Source of the DNA: Streptomyces sp. NBC_01439
GTDB lineage: Bacteria; Actinomycetota; Actinomycetes; Streptomycetales; Streptomycetaceae
DNA: 64,000 nt
Assembly (NCBI RefSeq): GCF_036227605.1
Contig: NZ_CP109487.1
Location: 7,799,001-7,863,000 of the forward strand
Direction of reading: 5' to 3'
Of the stretch, positions 16,125-25,019 are shown one piece after another (positions within the stretch are counted from its first letter, which is position 1; each line of letters begins with the position of its first letter). A program made the position numbers and the translations under genes. Below the pieces are notes generated by a model. The model did not search any database, was not told the DNA's origin, and saw nothing but the letters and a program-made list of their open reading frames with translations.

Positions 16125-16973
16125 GTGAGCGACGAACAGATCCCGGTCGTCCGGGACGTGGGCCAGGGCACCGCCAAACTGATGCCGGACGTGGACCGGG
16201 ACCGGGCCTGGCTGCTGACCGTCGACGGGGCCCCGCAGTCGTACGTGGACCTGGACGATCCGCAGCACCTGGAGTTCGAGTACGTGCGCCGCCTCGCGCA
16301 CGTACTGGACTGCGCCGCCGAGCCGGGGCTCGCGCTGGACCTCCTGCACCTCGGCGGCGGCGCGCTCACCCTGCCGCGCTATGCCGCGGCCACCCGGGCC
16401 GGCTCCCGGCAGACGGTCGTCGAGTTCGATGCGGGCCTGGTCGACCTGGTGGCCGGGCACCTGCCGCTCGCGGTGGACTCCGGGGTCACCGTGCACACCG
16501 CCGACGCCCGCGCCTGGCTGGAGGCCGCGCCCGCGGCGAGCGCGGACGTGGTGGTGGCCGATGTGTTCGGCGGCTCGCGGGTGCCGGCGCAGCTGACGTC
16601 GGTGGAGTACGCCCGGGCGGCCGCGCGGGTGCTGCGGCCCGGCGGGTTGTACGCGGCGAACCTGGCCGACGGCGCGCCCTTCGACTTCCTGCGGGCGCAG
16701 GTGGCCAACTTCTCCGAGGCGTTCACGGAGCTGGCGCTGCTCGCCGAACCGGCGGTGCTGCGGGGGAGGCGGTTCGGGAACGCCGTACTGCTGGCCTCCG
16801 ACGCTCCGCTGGAGGTGGGGGCGCTGGCCCGGAGGTGCGCGGCCGACGCGTTTCCCGCCAGGGTGGAGTACGGGGACGGTCTGGCCCGGTTCAGGAAGGG
16901 TGCGGCGCCGGTGGCCGACGCGGACGCGGCCCCTTCCCCGGCGCCGCCGGAGGGTGCGTTCAGCCTGGGGTGA
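16125..16973 (+). CDS. Spermidine synthase-like methyltransferase-fold protein
   Basis: 282 residues from GTG at 16125. The Rossmann region shows LDLLHLGGGALTLPRYAAAT (glycine loop), the acidic strand end TVVEFDAGLVDLVAGHLPL, and VTVHTADARAWLEAAPAASA then VVVADVFGGSRVP, the layout of SpeE-like enzymes. Key polyamine-site residues are not conserved as in true spermidine synthases, so substrate is uncertain; many actinobacterial members are annotated only as spermidine synthase-like. Pro/Ala-rich tail. Soluble, cytoplasmic. Likely cotranscribed with the patatin gene. Confidence 0.85.
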   Translation: MSDEQIPVVRDVGQGTAKLMPDVDRDRAWLLTVDGAPQSYVDLDDPQHLEFEYVRRLAHVLDCAAEPGLALDLLHLGGGALTLPRYAAATRAGSRQTVVEFDAGLVDLVAGHLPLAVDSGVTVHTADARAWLEAAPAASADVVVADVFGGSRVPAQLTSVEYARAAARVLRPGGLYAANLADGAPFDFLRAQVANFSEAFTELALLAEPAVLRGRRFGNAVLLASDAPLEVGALARRCAADAFPARVEYGDGLARFRKGAAPVADADAAPSPAPPEGAFSLG

Positions 16974-16995
16974 GCGGCCGGGGTCAACGGTGCGC

Positions 16996-17046
16996 CAGTG
17001 GCCGACGGCGCGTCAGTGGCCGACGGCGCGTCAGTGGCCGACGGCG
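16996..17046. repeat. 18-bp tandem repeat spanning a stop codon
   Basis: 2.8 copies of CAGTGGCCGACGGCGCGT. On the minus strand each copy reads GVGH-stop-like codons, so the end of the MFS gene is duplicated just downstream of its own stop. Confidence 0.8.
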
Positions 17047-18362
17047 CCGGCGGGCGTCTGCTCGGCCGGGGCCGCGGCCGTAGGGGCCGAGGCCGCTCCG
17101 GCGACGGGTTTGCCGTGTGCCCTGCGCGTCATGCGGCGGACGTCGGGGACCAGCAGGACGAGCGCGGTGGGCACGATGACCAGGACCGCGCAGCCCCACA
17201 GGGCCTGGGTGCGCCCGAAGGCCGCTTCGGCGGGCCCGGCCAGGGCGGTGGCGACGGGAAGCATCGACACCGAGCCGAACCAGTCGTAGGCGGTGACCCG
17301 GGAGAACTTCTCCTCCGGGATCTCCTGGTGCATCGCGGTCATCCAGTTCACGCCGAAGACCTCGATCGCGGCGCCGCTGACGAACATCACCGCGCACAGC
17401 CCCCATACGGGCAGCGGCACGGCGAGTCCCGCCGAAGGCAGTGCCAGCGGGAACACGCACAGGGTGCCGACGAGCAGCAGCCGGCGCGGTTTCCACGCCA
17501 TCATCAGGACCGCTCCGGCGATGGTGCCGACGCCGAAGAAGGCCAGGGCCACGCCCCAGGGTGCGGGCCCGCCCAGTTGCTCCCGGGCGACCAGTGGTCC
17601 GTAGACCGCGTCGGCGGCGCCGACGACGGCCACCACGACGGAGAACTGGAGCACGATGCTCCACAGCCAGGGGCGGCTGCGGACCTCCACCCAGCCCTCG
17701 CGCAGATCGGACAGCAGGCCGCCGCCGGGGACCCGGGCGGGCACGTGGCTGACGTCGAGGAAGGCCCGGAGGGCGCCGGCGACGGCGAAGGCCGCCGCGT
17801 CGGCGGCCAGGACCCAGCCCGGGCCCACCACGGCGATCATCGCTCCGCCGAGGGCCGCGCCGCCGATGCCGGCGCCGTTCATCGCCATGCGGAAGAGCGC
17901 GAAGGCCCGGTTGGAGTGTTCGCCGGAGACGGTGGAGAGCAGCATGCCCTCGGCCGCGGGATTGAAGAAGGCCGTACCGGTGCCGCACAGCGCGGTGAGC
18001 AGCATCATCTGCCACAGCTGGGGTTCGCCCGTGAGGACGAGGACGGCGAAGGCGGCCTGCGAGAGGCAGTTCACGACATTGGCCGCGACCATCACCCGGT
18101 GGCGGGGCAGCCGGTCGGCGAGGGCGCCGCCGATGAGCAGGAAGAGGACGAGCGGCAGCGTGCGGGCGGCCGCGATCAGGCCCACGTCGCCGACGGACCC
18201 GCCGGCGTCCATGACCGCGAAGGCGGCCGCGATGTGCGCTCCGTGGCTCCCCAGGTTCGTGATGATCGCCGCACCCGTGAGCAGGCTGTAGTTGCGGCCG
18301 GCCCAGTCGGGTCGGCGGCGGTTCGCGGGCGTACGGGGTGCTGCGGTGCGGGGAGAGCTCAC
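17031..18362 (-). CDS. MFS transporter (drug-efflux type)
   Basis: 443 residues with twelve predicted helices. The N-terminal half has LLIGGALADRLPRHRVMVAA, the loop 2-3 motif (GxxxDRxxRR-like) of major facilitators, and the plan matches the enterobactin-exporter/MFS-3 group of putative efflux proteins. A 30-residue Arg/Pro-rich cytoplasmic tail precedes the first helix. The C-terminus (AEQTPAGAVGH) ends inside a tandem repeat. Probably a proton-driven exporter; substrate unknown. The terminator-like dyad at 18375-18420 isolates it from the gene upstream, so it is likely monocistronic. Confidence 0.9.
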   Translation of the reverse strand: MSSPRTAAPRTPANRRRPDWAGRNYSLLTGAAIITNLGSHGAHIAAAFAVMDAGGSVGDVGLIAAARTLPLVLFLLIGGALADRLPRHRVMVAANVVNCLSQAAFAVLVLTGEPQLWQMMLLTALCGTGTAFFNPAAEGMLLSTVSGEHSNRAFALFRMAMNGAGIGGAALGGAMIAVVGPGWVLAADAAAFAVAGALRAFLDVSHVPARVPGGGLLSDLREGWVEVRSRPWLWSIVLQFSVVVAVVGAADAVYGPLVAREQLGGPAPWGVALAFFGVGTIAGAVLMMAWKPRRLLLVGTLCVFPLALPSAGLAVPLPVWGLCAVMFVSGAAIEVFGVNWMTAMHQEIPEEKFSRVTAYDWFGSVSMLPVATALAGPAEAAFGRTQALWGCAVLVIVPTALVLLVPDVRRMTRRAHGKPVAGAASAPTAAAPAEQTPAGAVGH

Positions 18363-18374
18363 CCAGGGACTATC

Positions 18375-18420
18375 CCCGCCCCGGGCCGAGAATCCAAACG
18401 GATTGCCGGCTCGGGGCGGG
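18375..18420. terminator. Imperfect 21-bp hairpin
   Basis: The arm at 18375-18395 (CCCGCCCCGGGCC core then GAGAATCC) pairs with 18400-18420 with about 18 of 21 matches around an AAAC loop. It lies between two minus-strand genes and probably ends transcription of the secreted-domain gene at 18429. Confidence 0.6.
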
Positions 18421-18428
18421 ACGCGGGA

Positions 18429-19466
18429 TCACGGGGTGGTGAGCCGGATGGAGCTGAGGACCTTGTCGGAGATCTCGGTCGGAACCTCGTCCTTCACGCC
18501 GGCCGCGGTGATGAGTACGAAGCTGGCGAAGTCACCGACGGCGTTCTTGAAGCCGAAGCCGACCGCCTTGCCGTCGGTGGAGCACTTGTGCTCCTTCTTC
18601 AGGTTCGGAGCGGTCGCCACCACCGTGTGGCCCTTGATCCCGGAGGCGGTCGTGAACTCCTTGGCGGCCTCCACCTTCACCGTCCCCTTGGGCTCCTTCT
18701 GGGCGAAGGCCGCCCAGACCCAGGCGCCGGTGTTGTCGGTCGCCACCTGCGCGGTGTCCTTGGCGCCCTGGCCGCCCTTGACGCCGGTGTCCGCGACCGA
18801 GAACTTCTCGACCCTGCCGTCCGCGTCCTTGTCGACCGTGCACCACTCCTCCTTGAGGGTGGCGGTGCCGGTCATCGTGATGATCGGACTGCCATCCTTC
18901 TTCACCTCGTCGGAGATGGAGAGGATCCCGCCGGATTCGTGGACGTTCCACTCGGGGGGCACGTCGTAGCTGACGTTGTACTTCGTGTTGACCACGACCT
19001 TCCAGCCCGGGATGACGGGCTGGGCGTTGCCGCCGGCCCGCGGGTTCGGGCTGCTGCCGGCCGGGGCGGGTGACTCGGAGGCCGGCGCCGAGGGGCTGGC
19101 CGCCGGCTTGCCGTCGGCCTCGGTCTTCTTGTCGTCTCGGGTCAGCACGAACGCGCCGGTCGCGGCGGCCACCACGACGACGGCGGCCGCGGCGACGATC
19201 GCCACGGTCTTGGTCGAGTACGAACTACCGCCGCCGCCGGCTGCGGCGGTGGGCTGGGGCTGCTGGGGCATCTGGGGCGGGCCCCATTGCTGGCCGGGAA
19301 CGCCCTGGGGCTGCTGGTACCCCGGCTGCTGCGGGTATCCGTAACCGGGCTGCTGCTGGTACGGGTTCGGCTGTCCCGGCTGTCCCGGCTGCTGCTGGTA
19401 CGGGTTCTGTTGCGCGTCCTGAGGGTTCTGTTCGCCCCCGGGCGGCTGCTGCTGTCCTGGCCACAT
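18429..19466 (-). CDS. Membrane-anchored protein with Pro/Gln-rich cytoplasmic tail
   Basis: 345 residues from ATG at 19466. Residues 1-80 are Gln/Pro/Gly/Tyr-rich (GYGYPQQPGYQQPQGVPGQQ), then one membrane helix at about 92-112 (TVAIVAAAAVVVVAAATGAF), a Ser/Pro linker, and a roughly 190-residue extracytoplasmic domain starting VIPGWKVVVNTKYNVSYDVP. The domain has two Cys (EEWCTVDKD and EHKCSTDG) that may pair. This plan is common in Streptomyces; the function is unknown, possibly wall-associated sensing. The extra upstream frame is noncoding. Divergent from the thioesterase gene. Confidence 0.85.
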   Translation of the reverse strand: MWPGQQQPPGGEQNPQDAQQNPYQQQPGQPGQPNPYQQQPGYGYPQQPGYQQPQGVPGQQWGPPQMPQQPQPTAAAGGGGSSYSTKTVAIVAAAAVVVVAAATGAFVLTRDDKKTEADGKPAASPSAPASESPAPAGSSPNPRAGGNAQPVIPGWKVVVNTKYNVSYDVPPEWNVHESGGILSISDEVKKDGSPIITMTGTATLKEEWCTVDKDADGRVEKFSVADTGVKGGQGAKDTAQVATDNTGAWVWAAFAQKEPKGTVKVEAAKEFTTASGIKGHTVVATAPNLKKEHKCSTDGKAVGFGFKNAVGDFASFVLITAAGVKDEVPTEISDKVLSSIRLTTP

Positions 19467-19562
19467 GGCCGGTAACGATAGTGGCCGTGGCCGTGGGGAG
19501 CCACGGCCGCCCCCTTGCGAGCCCTGGTCAACGAGGACTACTCGCGGGTAACATCGCGTTCC

Positions 19563-20015
19563 ATGAGCGCAGATCAGATGAACGTGGGCGAACTGCTCGC
19601 CGCGACCGTACCGATGGCCCGGACCCTGAACCTCCAGTTCCTGGAGACCACCCCCGAGCGCGCGGTCGTCCGGCTCCCGGACCAGCCCGACTACCACAAC
19701 CACGTCGGTGGCCCGCACGCCGGCGCGATGTTCACCCTCGCCGAGTCCGCGAGCGGCGCGATCGTCCTGGCCGCCTTCGGCGACCAGCTCTCGCGCGCCG
19801 TCCCGCTCGCCGTGAAGGCCGAGATCGGCTACAAGAAGCTCGCCAAGGGCGTCGTGACCGCCACCGCCACCCTCGGCCGCCCGGCCGCGGATGTCATCGC
19901 CGAACTCGACGCCGGAGGCCGCCCCGAGTTCCCCGTGACCATCGCCATCCAGCGCGAGGACGAGGCCGTGACCGGCGAAATGACGGTCGTCTGGACCTTG
20001 CGTCCCAACGCGTGA
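19563..20015 (+). CDS. Hot-dog fold thioesterase (DUF4442 / PaaI-like)
   Basis: 150 residues from ATG at 19563. Single hot-dog domain: DQPDYHNHVGGPHAGAMFTL contains the helix-start HAGAMFTLAE and the potential catalytic region, followed by strands KAEIGYKKLAKGVVTATATL and FPVTIAIQREDEAVTGEMTV. Such proteins hydrolyse acyl-CoA or hold acyl chains in small-molecule metabolism. HN(x)xHGG-like residues of PaaI are only partly conserved, which fits the DUF4442 branch. Cytoplasmic, probably tetrameric. The promoter region is shared with the divergent membrane-protein gene. Confidence 0.85.
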   Translation: MSADQMNVGELLAATVPMARTLNLQFLETTPERAVVRLPDQPDYHNHVGGPHAGAMFTLAESASGAIVLAAFGDQLSRAVPLAVKAEIGYKKLAKGVVTATATLGRPAADVIAELDAGGRPEFPVTIAIQREDEAVTGEMTVVWTLRPNA

Positions 20016-20093
20016 CGACCGGCGGACGCCAACCCCTGCGGCCACGGGCCGGCACCTTCTAGGGTCCGTCGCACGACGACGGACGGAACGCCC

Positions 20094-20294
20094 GTGGCGA
20101 AGGTCGACATCGGCCTCGACGCCGAGCTCGTGGTGGAGGTGACGGTGCTCGCCGGAGTCGGCTCGACTCAGGACCCGGTGGAGGCCCTCGTACGGCACCA
20201 CGACGCGCGCGGCCACCGCACCGGGGCACGGGTGCGGCGCCGGGACGAGACCCTGCGCGGCACCGACGGCGCACCGCCACTGCCGGAGGGCTGA
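20094..20294 (+). CDS. Small hypothetical protein
   Basis: 66 residues from GTG at 20094: MAKVDIGLDAELVVEVTVLA, then HHDARGHRTGARVRRRDETL. The first third looks like two beta strands, the rest is Arg-rich. It fills the gap between the thioesterase and GH3 genes on the same strand. No recognisable domain. Coding status is plausible from the ordered N-terminal half but unproven. Confidence 0.45.
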   Translation: MAKVDIGLDAELVVEVTVLAGVGSTQDPVEALVRHHDARGHRTGARVRRRDETLRGTDGAPPLPEG

Positions 20295-20409
20295 ACCTCG
20301 GCGCCGCGATGGCGCGTCCCGACCGACCCGGCGGGCGCGCGACGCACAGTGGGCGCGGGAGCGGTCCGGCGCGGGCCGCTCCCGCCGACCCACGCCGCAG
20401 GGAGCGCCC

Positions 20410-22920
20410 ATGAGCGAGGCCGTGTCAAGACGTTCCGCGATGCGACTGCTCGCGGCGGCGGGCACGGCGGGCACGGCCATCGGAGCGGGCGCCTGTGCGC
20501 CCGGGGTGCCGCCGGGCGCGGGAGCCCGTAAGGCGCCGCCCGCCGCACCGGCCGCCGCCGAGGCCACGGGCGCCGCGCGCATCGACGCCCTGCTGCAGCG
20601 GCTCACGCTCGACGAGAAGACCGCCCTGCTGCACGGCGCCCCCGATCCCGCCCCCCTCGGCCAGGCGGGTTACGTGCCCGGCGTACCGCGCCTGGGCATC
20701 CCGGCGCTGCGCCTCGCCGACGGGCCCGCCGGGGTACGGGTCGCCAGACCCGCCACCGCGTTGCCCGCGCCGGTCCTGCTCGCCTCCGCCTTCGACCCGG
20801 CCCTGGCCCGCGAGTACGGCCGTGTCATCGGCCGCGAGGGCCGCGCGCTCGGCCAGGACGTCCTGCTGTCGCCCATGGTCAACCTCATCCGCACCCCGTA
20901 CGCGGGCCGGAACTTCGAGACCTTCGCCGAGGACCCGCACCTGACCGCCGACCTGGTGGCCGAGATGATCCGCGGCATCCAGGACGAGGGCCTCATCGCC
21001 ACCGTCAAGCACTTCGCCCTCAACAACCAGGAGCACGGCCGCGACACCGTCGACGCGATCGCCACCGAGCAGACCCTCCACGAGACCGAGCTACGGGGCT
21101 TCGAAGCCGCCGTGGCGGCCGGCGCGGGCGCCGTCATGGGCGCCTATAACAAGGTCAACGGCGTCCACGCCTGCGAGAGCAAGGCGCTGCTCGACGAACT
21201 GTTGCGCGGCAGCTGGGGGTTCGACGGCTGGGTGATGTCCGACTGGGACGCCACCCACAGCACGGTCGCCGCCATCGGCGCCGGACTCGACATGGAGATG
21301 CCCGGCGGCACCCACTTCGGCGGACCGCTGCGCGAGGCGGTGCGCGGCGGCTCCGTACCGGAGGCCGCCGTCGACCTCGCCGTCCACCGGATCCTGACCA
21401 CCATGGACCGCTTCGGACTGCTCACGGCCCCGCCCGCCGCCCGGCCCTCGCGCGACGCCGCCGCCGGAGCGCGCACCGCCCGCAAGGTGGCCACCGCCGG
21501 AGCGGTGCTCCTGCGCAACGAACACGGCACCCTGCCCCTGAGCGGAGCCGCCGCCCGCTCGATCGCGGTGATCGGACCGACCGGCCGGGTGCCCTTCGTC
21601 AGCGGTGGTGGCAGCGCCCACGTGGTCCCCGACGGGGCGGCCGCCCCGCTCACCGCCATCCGGCGACGGGCCGGCGACGGCTCGACCGTCCGCTACGCCC
21701 TCGGCGAGGACCTGTACGGGCGGCGGCTCCCCGCGAAGCTGCTGACCCCGGCCGCCGACCTGGAGGAGCGGGTCGTGGACCCCGGGCGCGTCTGGAGCCA
21801 CGAGGGAGAGTTCCGCCTCGAGGCCGACGACGAGTGGACCCTGCTCGTCCACTACACCGGGAAGCGGCCCGTCGTACGCCTCGACGGGGAGGAACTGTTC
21901 CCCGTCCGGCAGGGCGTGGCCGAGTACTTCGCCGGCGGACTGCTCGGCTCCGCACCCGACGGGATGAGCATCCGCCGCACCACCCTCGCCCTCAAGGCGG
22001 GCGCCCACCGGCTCGCCGTGACCGCCGAGGGCGGGGACAAGGGCCAGCGCTTCCGGCTCCGGCGCACCACCGCGGCGATCCGCGCCGCGGACCTCGCCGA
22101 GGCCGTGAAGGCCGCCAAATCGGCCCACAGCGTGGTGCTGTTCGCCTACGAGGACGCCACCGAGGGTCGGGACCGGACCTCCCTGGCCCTCCCCGGCGGG
22201 CAGGAGCGGCTGATCGAAGCGGTGACCGCCGCCAACCCCCGTACGACCGTCGTGCTCAACACCTCCTCCAGTACGACGATGCCGTGGCTCTCCCGTACCG
22301 CGGCGGTCCTCCAGATGTACTACCCGGGCCAGGAGGGCGCAGGAGCCACCGCAGACCTCCTCTTCGGGGACGCGGACCCCGGAGGGCGCCTCACCCAAAC
22401 CTTCCCGGCCGACGCGCAGGCCACCCCGGTCGGCGGCGACCCGCTGCGCTACCCGGGCGTGGGCGGCCGGCAGGAGTACTCCGAGGGCATCCACGTCGGC
22501 CACCGCTGGTACGACGCCCAGCGGGTGACTCCGCTGTTCCCCTTCGGGCACGGGCTCTCCTACACCACCTGGCAGTACGAGAAGCTCACCGTCCGTCCGG
22601 AGCGGGCCGGGCTGCGCGCGGAGTTCACCGTCCGCAACACCGGGCGCCGCAAGGGCACCGAGGTGGCCCAGGTGTACGTGGGGCCGTCCGCGGAACTGGA
22701 GCTCGACCAGCCGGTGCGCGCGCTGGCCGGCTACCGGCGACTGGTCCTGGCGCCGGGCGAGGCGGAGCGCGTCACCGTCCACATCAGCGAGCGGGCGCTG
22801 TCGTCGTGGGACCCGGAGCGGCACGCCTGGGTGCTGGGTTCCGGCCGACGGCAGGTGTTCGTGGGCCGTTCGTCGCGCGAACTGCCACTGAGGTCCAGGG
22901 CGGTCGTGGCGAGCCGATAG
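20410..22920 (+). CDS. Exported GH3 beta-glucosidase with PA14 insert
   Basis: 836 residues. The N-terminus has a Tat motif (SRRSAMRLLAAAGTAG) followed by a possible lipobox ending AGAC at about residue 30, so the enzyme may be a Tat-exported lipoprotein. The GH3 (beta/alpha)8 barrel contains the nucleophile Asp in FDGWVMSDWDATHS (about 278); the sandwich domain follows, interrupted by a PA14-like insert (FRLEADDEWTLLVHYTGKRP, about 460-560). A C-terminal fibronectin-like domain (LRAEFTVRNTGRRKGTEVAQ) closes it. It likely releases glucose or xylose from plant oligosaccharides or glycosides outside the cell. Confidence 0.94.
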   Translation: MSEAVSRRSAMRLLAAAGTAGTAIGAGACAPGVPPGAGARKAPPAAPAAAEATGAARIDALLQRLTLDEKTALLHGAPDPAPLGQAGYVPGVPRLGIPALRLADGPAGVRVARPATALPAPVLLASAFDPALAREYGRVIGREGRALGQDVLLSPMVNLIRTPYAGRNFETFAEDPHLTADLVAEMIRGIQDEGLIATVKHFALNNQEHGRDTVDAIATEQTLHETELRGFEAAVAAGAGAVMGAYNKVNGVHACESKALLDELLRGSWGFDGWVMSDWDATHSTVAAIGAGLDMEMPGGTHFGGPLREAVRGGSVPEAAVDLAVHRILTTMDRFGLLTAPPAARPSRDAAAGARTARKVATAGAVLLRNEHGTLPLSGAAARSIAVIGPTGRVPFVSGGGSAHVVPDGAAAPLTAIRRRAGDGSTVRYALGEDLYGRRLPAKLLTPAADLEERVVDPGRVWSHEGEFRLEADDEWTLLVHYTGKRPVVRLDGEELFPVRQGVAEYFAGGLLGSAPDGMSIRRTTLALKAGAHRLAVTAEGGDKGQRFRLRRTTAAIRAADLAEAVKAAKSAHSVVLFAYEDATEGRDRTSLALPGGQERLIEAVTAANPRTTVVLNTSSSTTMPWLSRTAAVLQMYYPGQEGAGATADLLFGDADPGGRLTQTFPADAQATPVGGDPLRYPGVGGRQEYSEGIHVGHRWYDAQRVTPLFPFGHGLSYTTWQYEKLTVRPERAGLRAEFTVRNTGRRKGTEVAQVYVGPSAELELDQPVRALAGYRRLVLAPGEAERVTVHISERALSSWDPERHAWVLGSGRRQVFVGRSSRELPLRSRAVVASR

Positions 22921-22978
22921 GCTGCCCGTTCGGCGTGTCACAGGGGGCGCGCCGAGGACGACACGGGAGGACGTACCG

Positions 22979-23650
22979 GTGCACATCCAGGAATGGCTGG
23001 AGACGATTCCGGCGGTCAGCATCTATCTCCTGGTGGGTCTGGTCATCGGGCTGGAAAGCCTCGGCATCCCGCTGCCGGGAGAGATCATCCTGGTCAGCTC
23101 GGCGCTGCTGGCCTCGCAGCACGGGGAGATCGACCCCGTGGTCCTCGGACTCTGCGCGATCACCGGGGCGATCGTGGGCGACTCGATCGGCTACGCCATC
23201 GGCCGCCGGGGCGGCAAGCCGCTGCTGGACAAGCTGGGCCGGCGCTTCCCCAAGCACTTCGGACCCCAGCAGGTGGCGCTGGCGGAACGCTCCTTCGAGA
23301 AGTGGGGCATGTGGGCCGTCTTCTTCGGACGGTTCGTGGCCCTGCTGCGGATCTTCGCCGGGCCGCTGGCGGGCGTGCTGCACATGCCCTACTGGCGCTT
23401 CCTGGTCGCGAACGTCCTCGGCGGCATCCTCTGGGCCGGCGGCACCACGGCCGTCATCTACTCGGTGGGGATCGTCGCCGAGCCGTGGCTGAAGCGGTTC
23501 TCCTGGCTGGCCCTGGCGCTCGCCGTGCTGTTCGGGCTCGCCGTGACGCTCGTGGTGCGCAGCCGGATGAAGAAGGCGGCCGCGGCCGCCGGGGCCGCCG
23601 ACGCGGAGATCCCCGCGCAGCAGACGGCTCGGGCCGCCGTCGGCGAATGA
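22979..23650 (+). CDS. DedA-family membrane protein
   Basis: 223 residues from GTG at 22979 behind GGGAGG. Motifs of the DedA/VTT family are clear: ESLGIPLPGEIILVSSALLA, GDSIGYAIGRRGG, and FFGRFVALLRIFAGPLAGV with the essential Arg residues. The family recycles undecaprenyl phosphate or phosphatidylethanolamine across the membrane and supports envelope homeostasis. About five helices; cytoplasmic Ala-rich tail (MKKAAAAAGAADAEIPAQQT). Its stop overlaps the ankyrin gene start by four bases (ATGA). Confidence 0.94.
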   Translation: MHIQEWLETIPAVSIYLLVGLVIGLESLGIPLPGEIILVSSALLASQHGEIDPVVLGLCAITGAIVGDSIGYAIGRRGGKPLLDKLGRRFPKHFGPQQVALAERSFEKWGMWAVFFGRFVALLRIFAGPLAGVLHMPYWRFLVANVLGGILWAGGTTAVIYSVGIVAEPWLKRFSWLALALAVLFGLAVTLVVRSRMKKAAAAAGAADAEIPAQQTARAAVGE

Positions 23651-24339
23651 CGGCAGCGGAGCGACCGGAGCCGGATTGGTCGGACGAGGGCCGGGAGGAC
23701 CACTACAACCCGCTGGCGAACGGCCTGGGGCGCGCCGCCGAGGCCGGGGACACGGACCTGATGCGGCGCCTGCTGGCCGAGGGGGCCGAGGCCGACGCCT
23801 GGGTCCCCGGCGGACGGCGGGCCCTGGACCTGGCCGTGTGCGCCGGACAGGTGGAAGCCGTCAGGCTCCTCCTCGCGGCCGGCGCCGACCCCCGGCTCGA
23901 CGCCGGCCCCTACGGCGAGGCGACGCCGCTGGCCCTGGCCGCGATGCACGGGTACACGGACGTCGCCCGAGCCCTCCTCGACGCCGGCGCCCCACCGGGC
24001 GGCGCCGCGGGCGGGCTGCGCTACGTGCCGCTGATCCTGGCGGCCGCCTCCTGGGAGGGTGGGAGCCCGGAGACCGTGGACCTGCTGCTGGACCGGGGCG
24101 CCGACATCGAGGAGATGAAGCGGGGTTGCACGGCACTCGACTGGGCCGCCCGCCAAGGCTGCCCGGCCACGGTGGAACGGCTCCTCGAGCGGGGCGCCAC
24201 CCTTACCGAGCGGACCTTCCGGGAAGGGGCCACGGGACAGAGGTCCACCGGCAGCACGAGTCCGGGCCCCGGCACGCGCCACGCCGAGTACGAGGCCGTC
24301 AGGGCGCTGCTCGTGGCCGCGTGGGAGGCCCGGAACTAG
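23647..24339 (+). CDS. Ankyrin-repeat protein
   Basis: 230 residues from the ATG overlapping the dedA stop. About five ankyrin units: LGRAAEAGDTDLMRRLLAEG, ALDLAVCAGQVEAVRLLLAA, TPLALAAMHGYTDVARALLD, SPETVDLLLDRGADIEE and ALDWAARQGCPATVERLLER. Soluble, presumably a protein-binding scaffold; the coupled membrane gene suggests the partner may be at the membrane. Partner unknown. It converges with the gamma-carbonic anhydrase gene; the two stop codons share the palindrome CTAG. Confidence 0.9.
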   Translation: MTAAERPEPDWSDEGREDHYNPLANGLGRAAEAGDTDLMRRLLAEGAEADAWVPGGRRALDLAVCAGQVEAVRLLLAAGADPRLDAGPYGEATPLALAAMHGYTDVARALLDAGAPPGGAAGGLRYVPLILAAASWEGGSPETVDLLLDRGADIEEMKRGCTALDWAARQGCPATVERLLERGATLTERTFREGATGQRSTGSTSPGPGTRHAEYEAVRALLVAAWEARN

Positions 24340-24881
24340 CCTTCCGGCGTTACCGAGGCGCGGTGCTGCTTGGCCAGTTCCCCGTACATCAGGGCGTTGA
24401 CCTTGATGCCCTCGCGCTCCTCGTCGGTCAGTTCGCGGCGCACCTTGGCGGGCACGCCCGCCACCAGCGAGCCGGGCGGGACGACCATGCCCTGCGGGAC
24501 CAGGGCCTGCGCGGCCACCAGCGAACCGGCGCCGATCACCGCGCCGTTCAGCACGGTCGCACCCATGCCGATCAGACAGTCGTCCTCGACGGTGCAGCCG
24601 TGCACGACGGCGTTGTGGCCGATGGAGACGCGCTCGCCGATCGAGACCGGGAAGCCGGGGTCCACGTGCACCGTGCAGTTGTCCTGCACGTTGCTGTCGG
24701 CGCCGAGCGTGATCGGGCCGCAGTCGGCGCGCAGCACCGCCGAGTACCAGATGCTCGCGCCCGCGGCGAGGGTGACATCGCCGACCACGACCGAGGTCGG
24801 AGCCGTGAAGGCCGTCGGGTCGATGTCTGGGTTCTTGCCGCCGACACCCGCCACGAGTGCCTGGGCCACCTGGTGCGTCAT
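24336..24881 (-). CDS. Gamma-class carbonic anhydrase-like hexapeptide protein
   Basis: 181 residues, left-handed beta-helix. Repeated hexapeptides carry the Zn-ligand pattern: NVQDNCTVHVDPG, and SIGHNAVVHGCTVEDDCLIG gives the other His residues; RADCGPITLG holds the Arg/Asp pair that stabilises trimers. C-terminal helix ELTDEEREGIKVNALMYGEL is typical. Homologues of the YrdA/PaaY group either hydrate CO2 or act as thioesterases. Cytoplasmic trimer expected. Monocistronic; convergent with the ankyrin gene. Confidence 0.93.
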   Translation of the reverse strand: MTHQVAQALVAGVGGKNPDIDPTAFTAPTSVVVGDVTLAAGASIWYSAVLRADCGPITLGADSNVQDNCTVHVDPGFPVSIGERVSIGHNAVVHGCTVEDDCLIGMGATVLNGAVIGAGSLVAAQALVPQGMVVPPGSLVAGVPAKVRRELTDEEREGIKVNALMYGELAKQHRASVTPEG

Positions 24882-25019
24882 GTTCTCTTCCTCTGCGTCC
24901 GTCGTCCGGTTGCCGCGCTCACAGCACCGTAGGCCACGCGGGCCGCCGTACCGGCGATGGGGTGAAGATCACAGGAGTGTGGCCGGGGCGAGCGGCACCC
25001 GGCGCACTACCGTGGCCGG

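Noticed and set aside
16998..19073. 691-codon plus-strand frame
   Set aside because: Antisense to the MFS gene and the membrane-anchored protein gene; Gly/Asp/Arg-rich without domains.
18429..20606. 725-codon minus-strand frame
   Set aside because: Only the part from ATG 19466 is coherent. The upstream extension is antisense to the thioesterase gene and the start of the GH3 gene.
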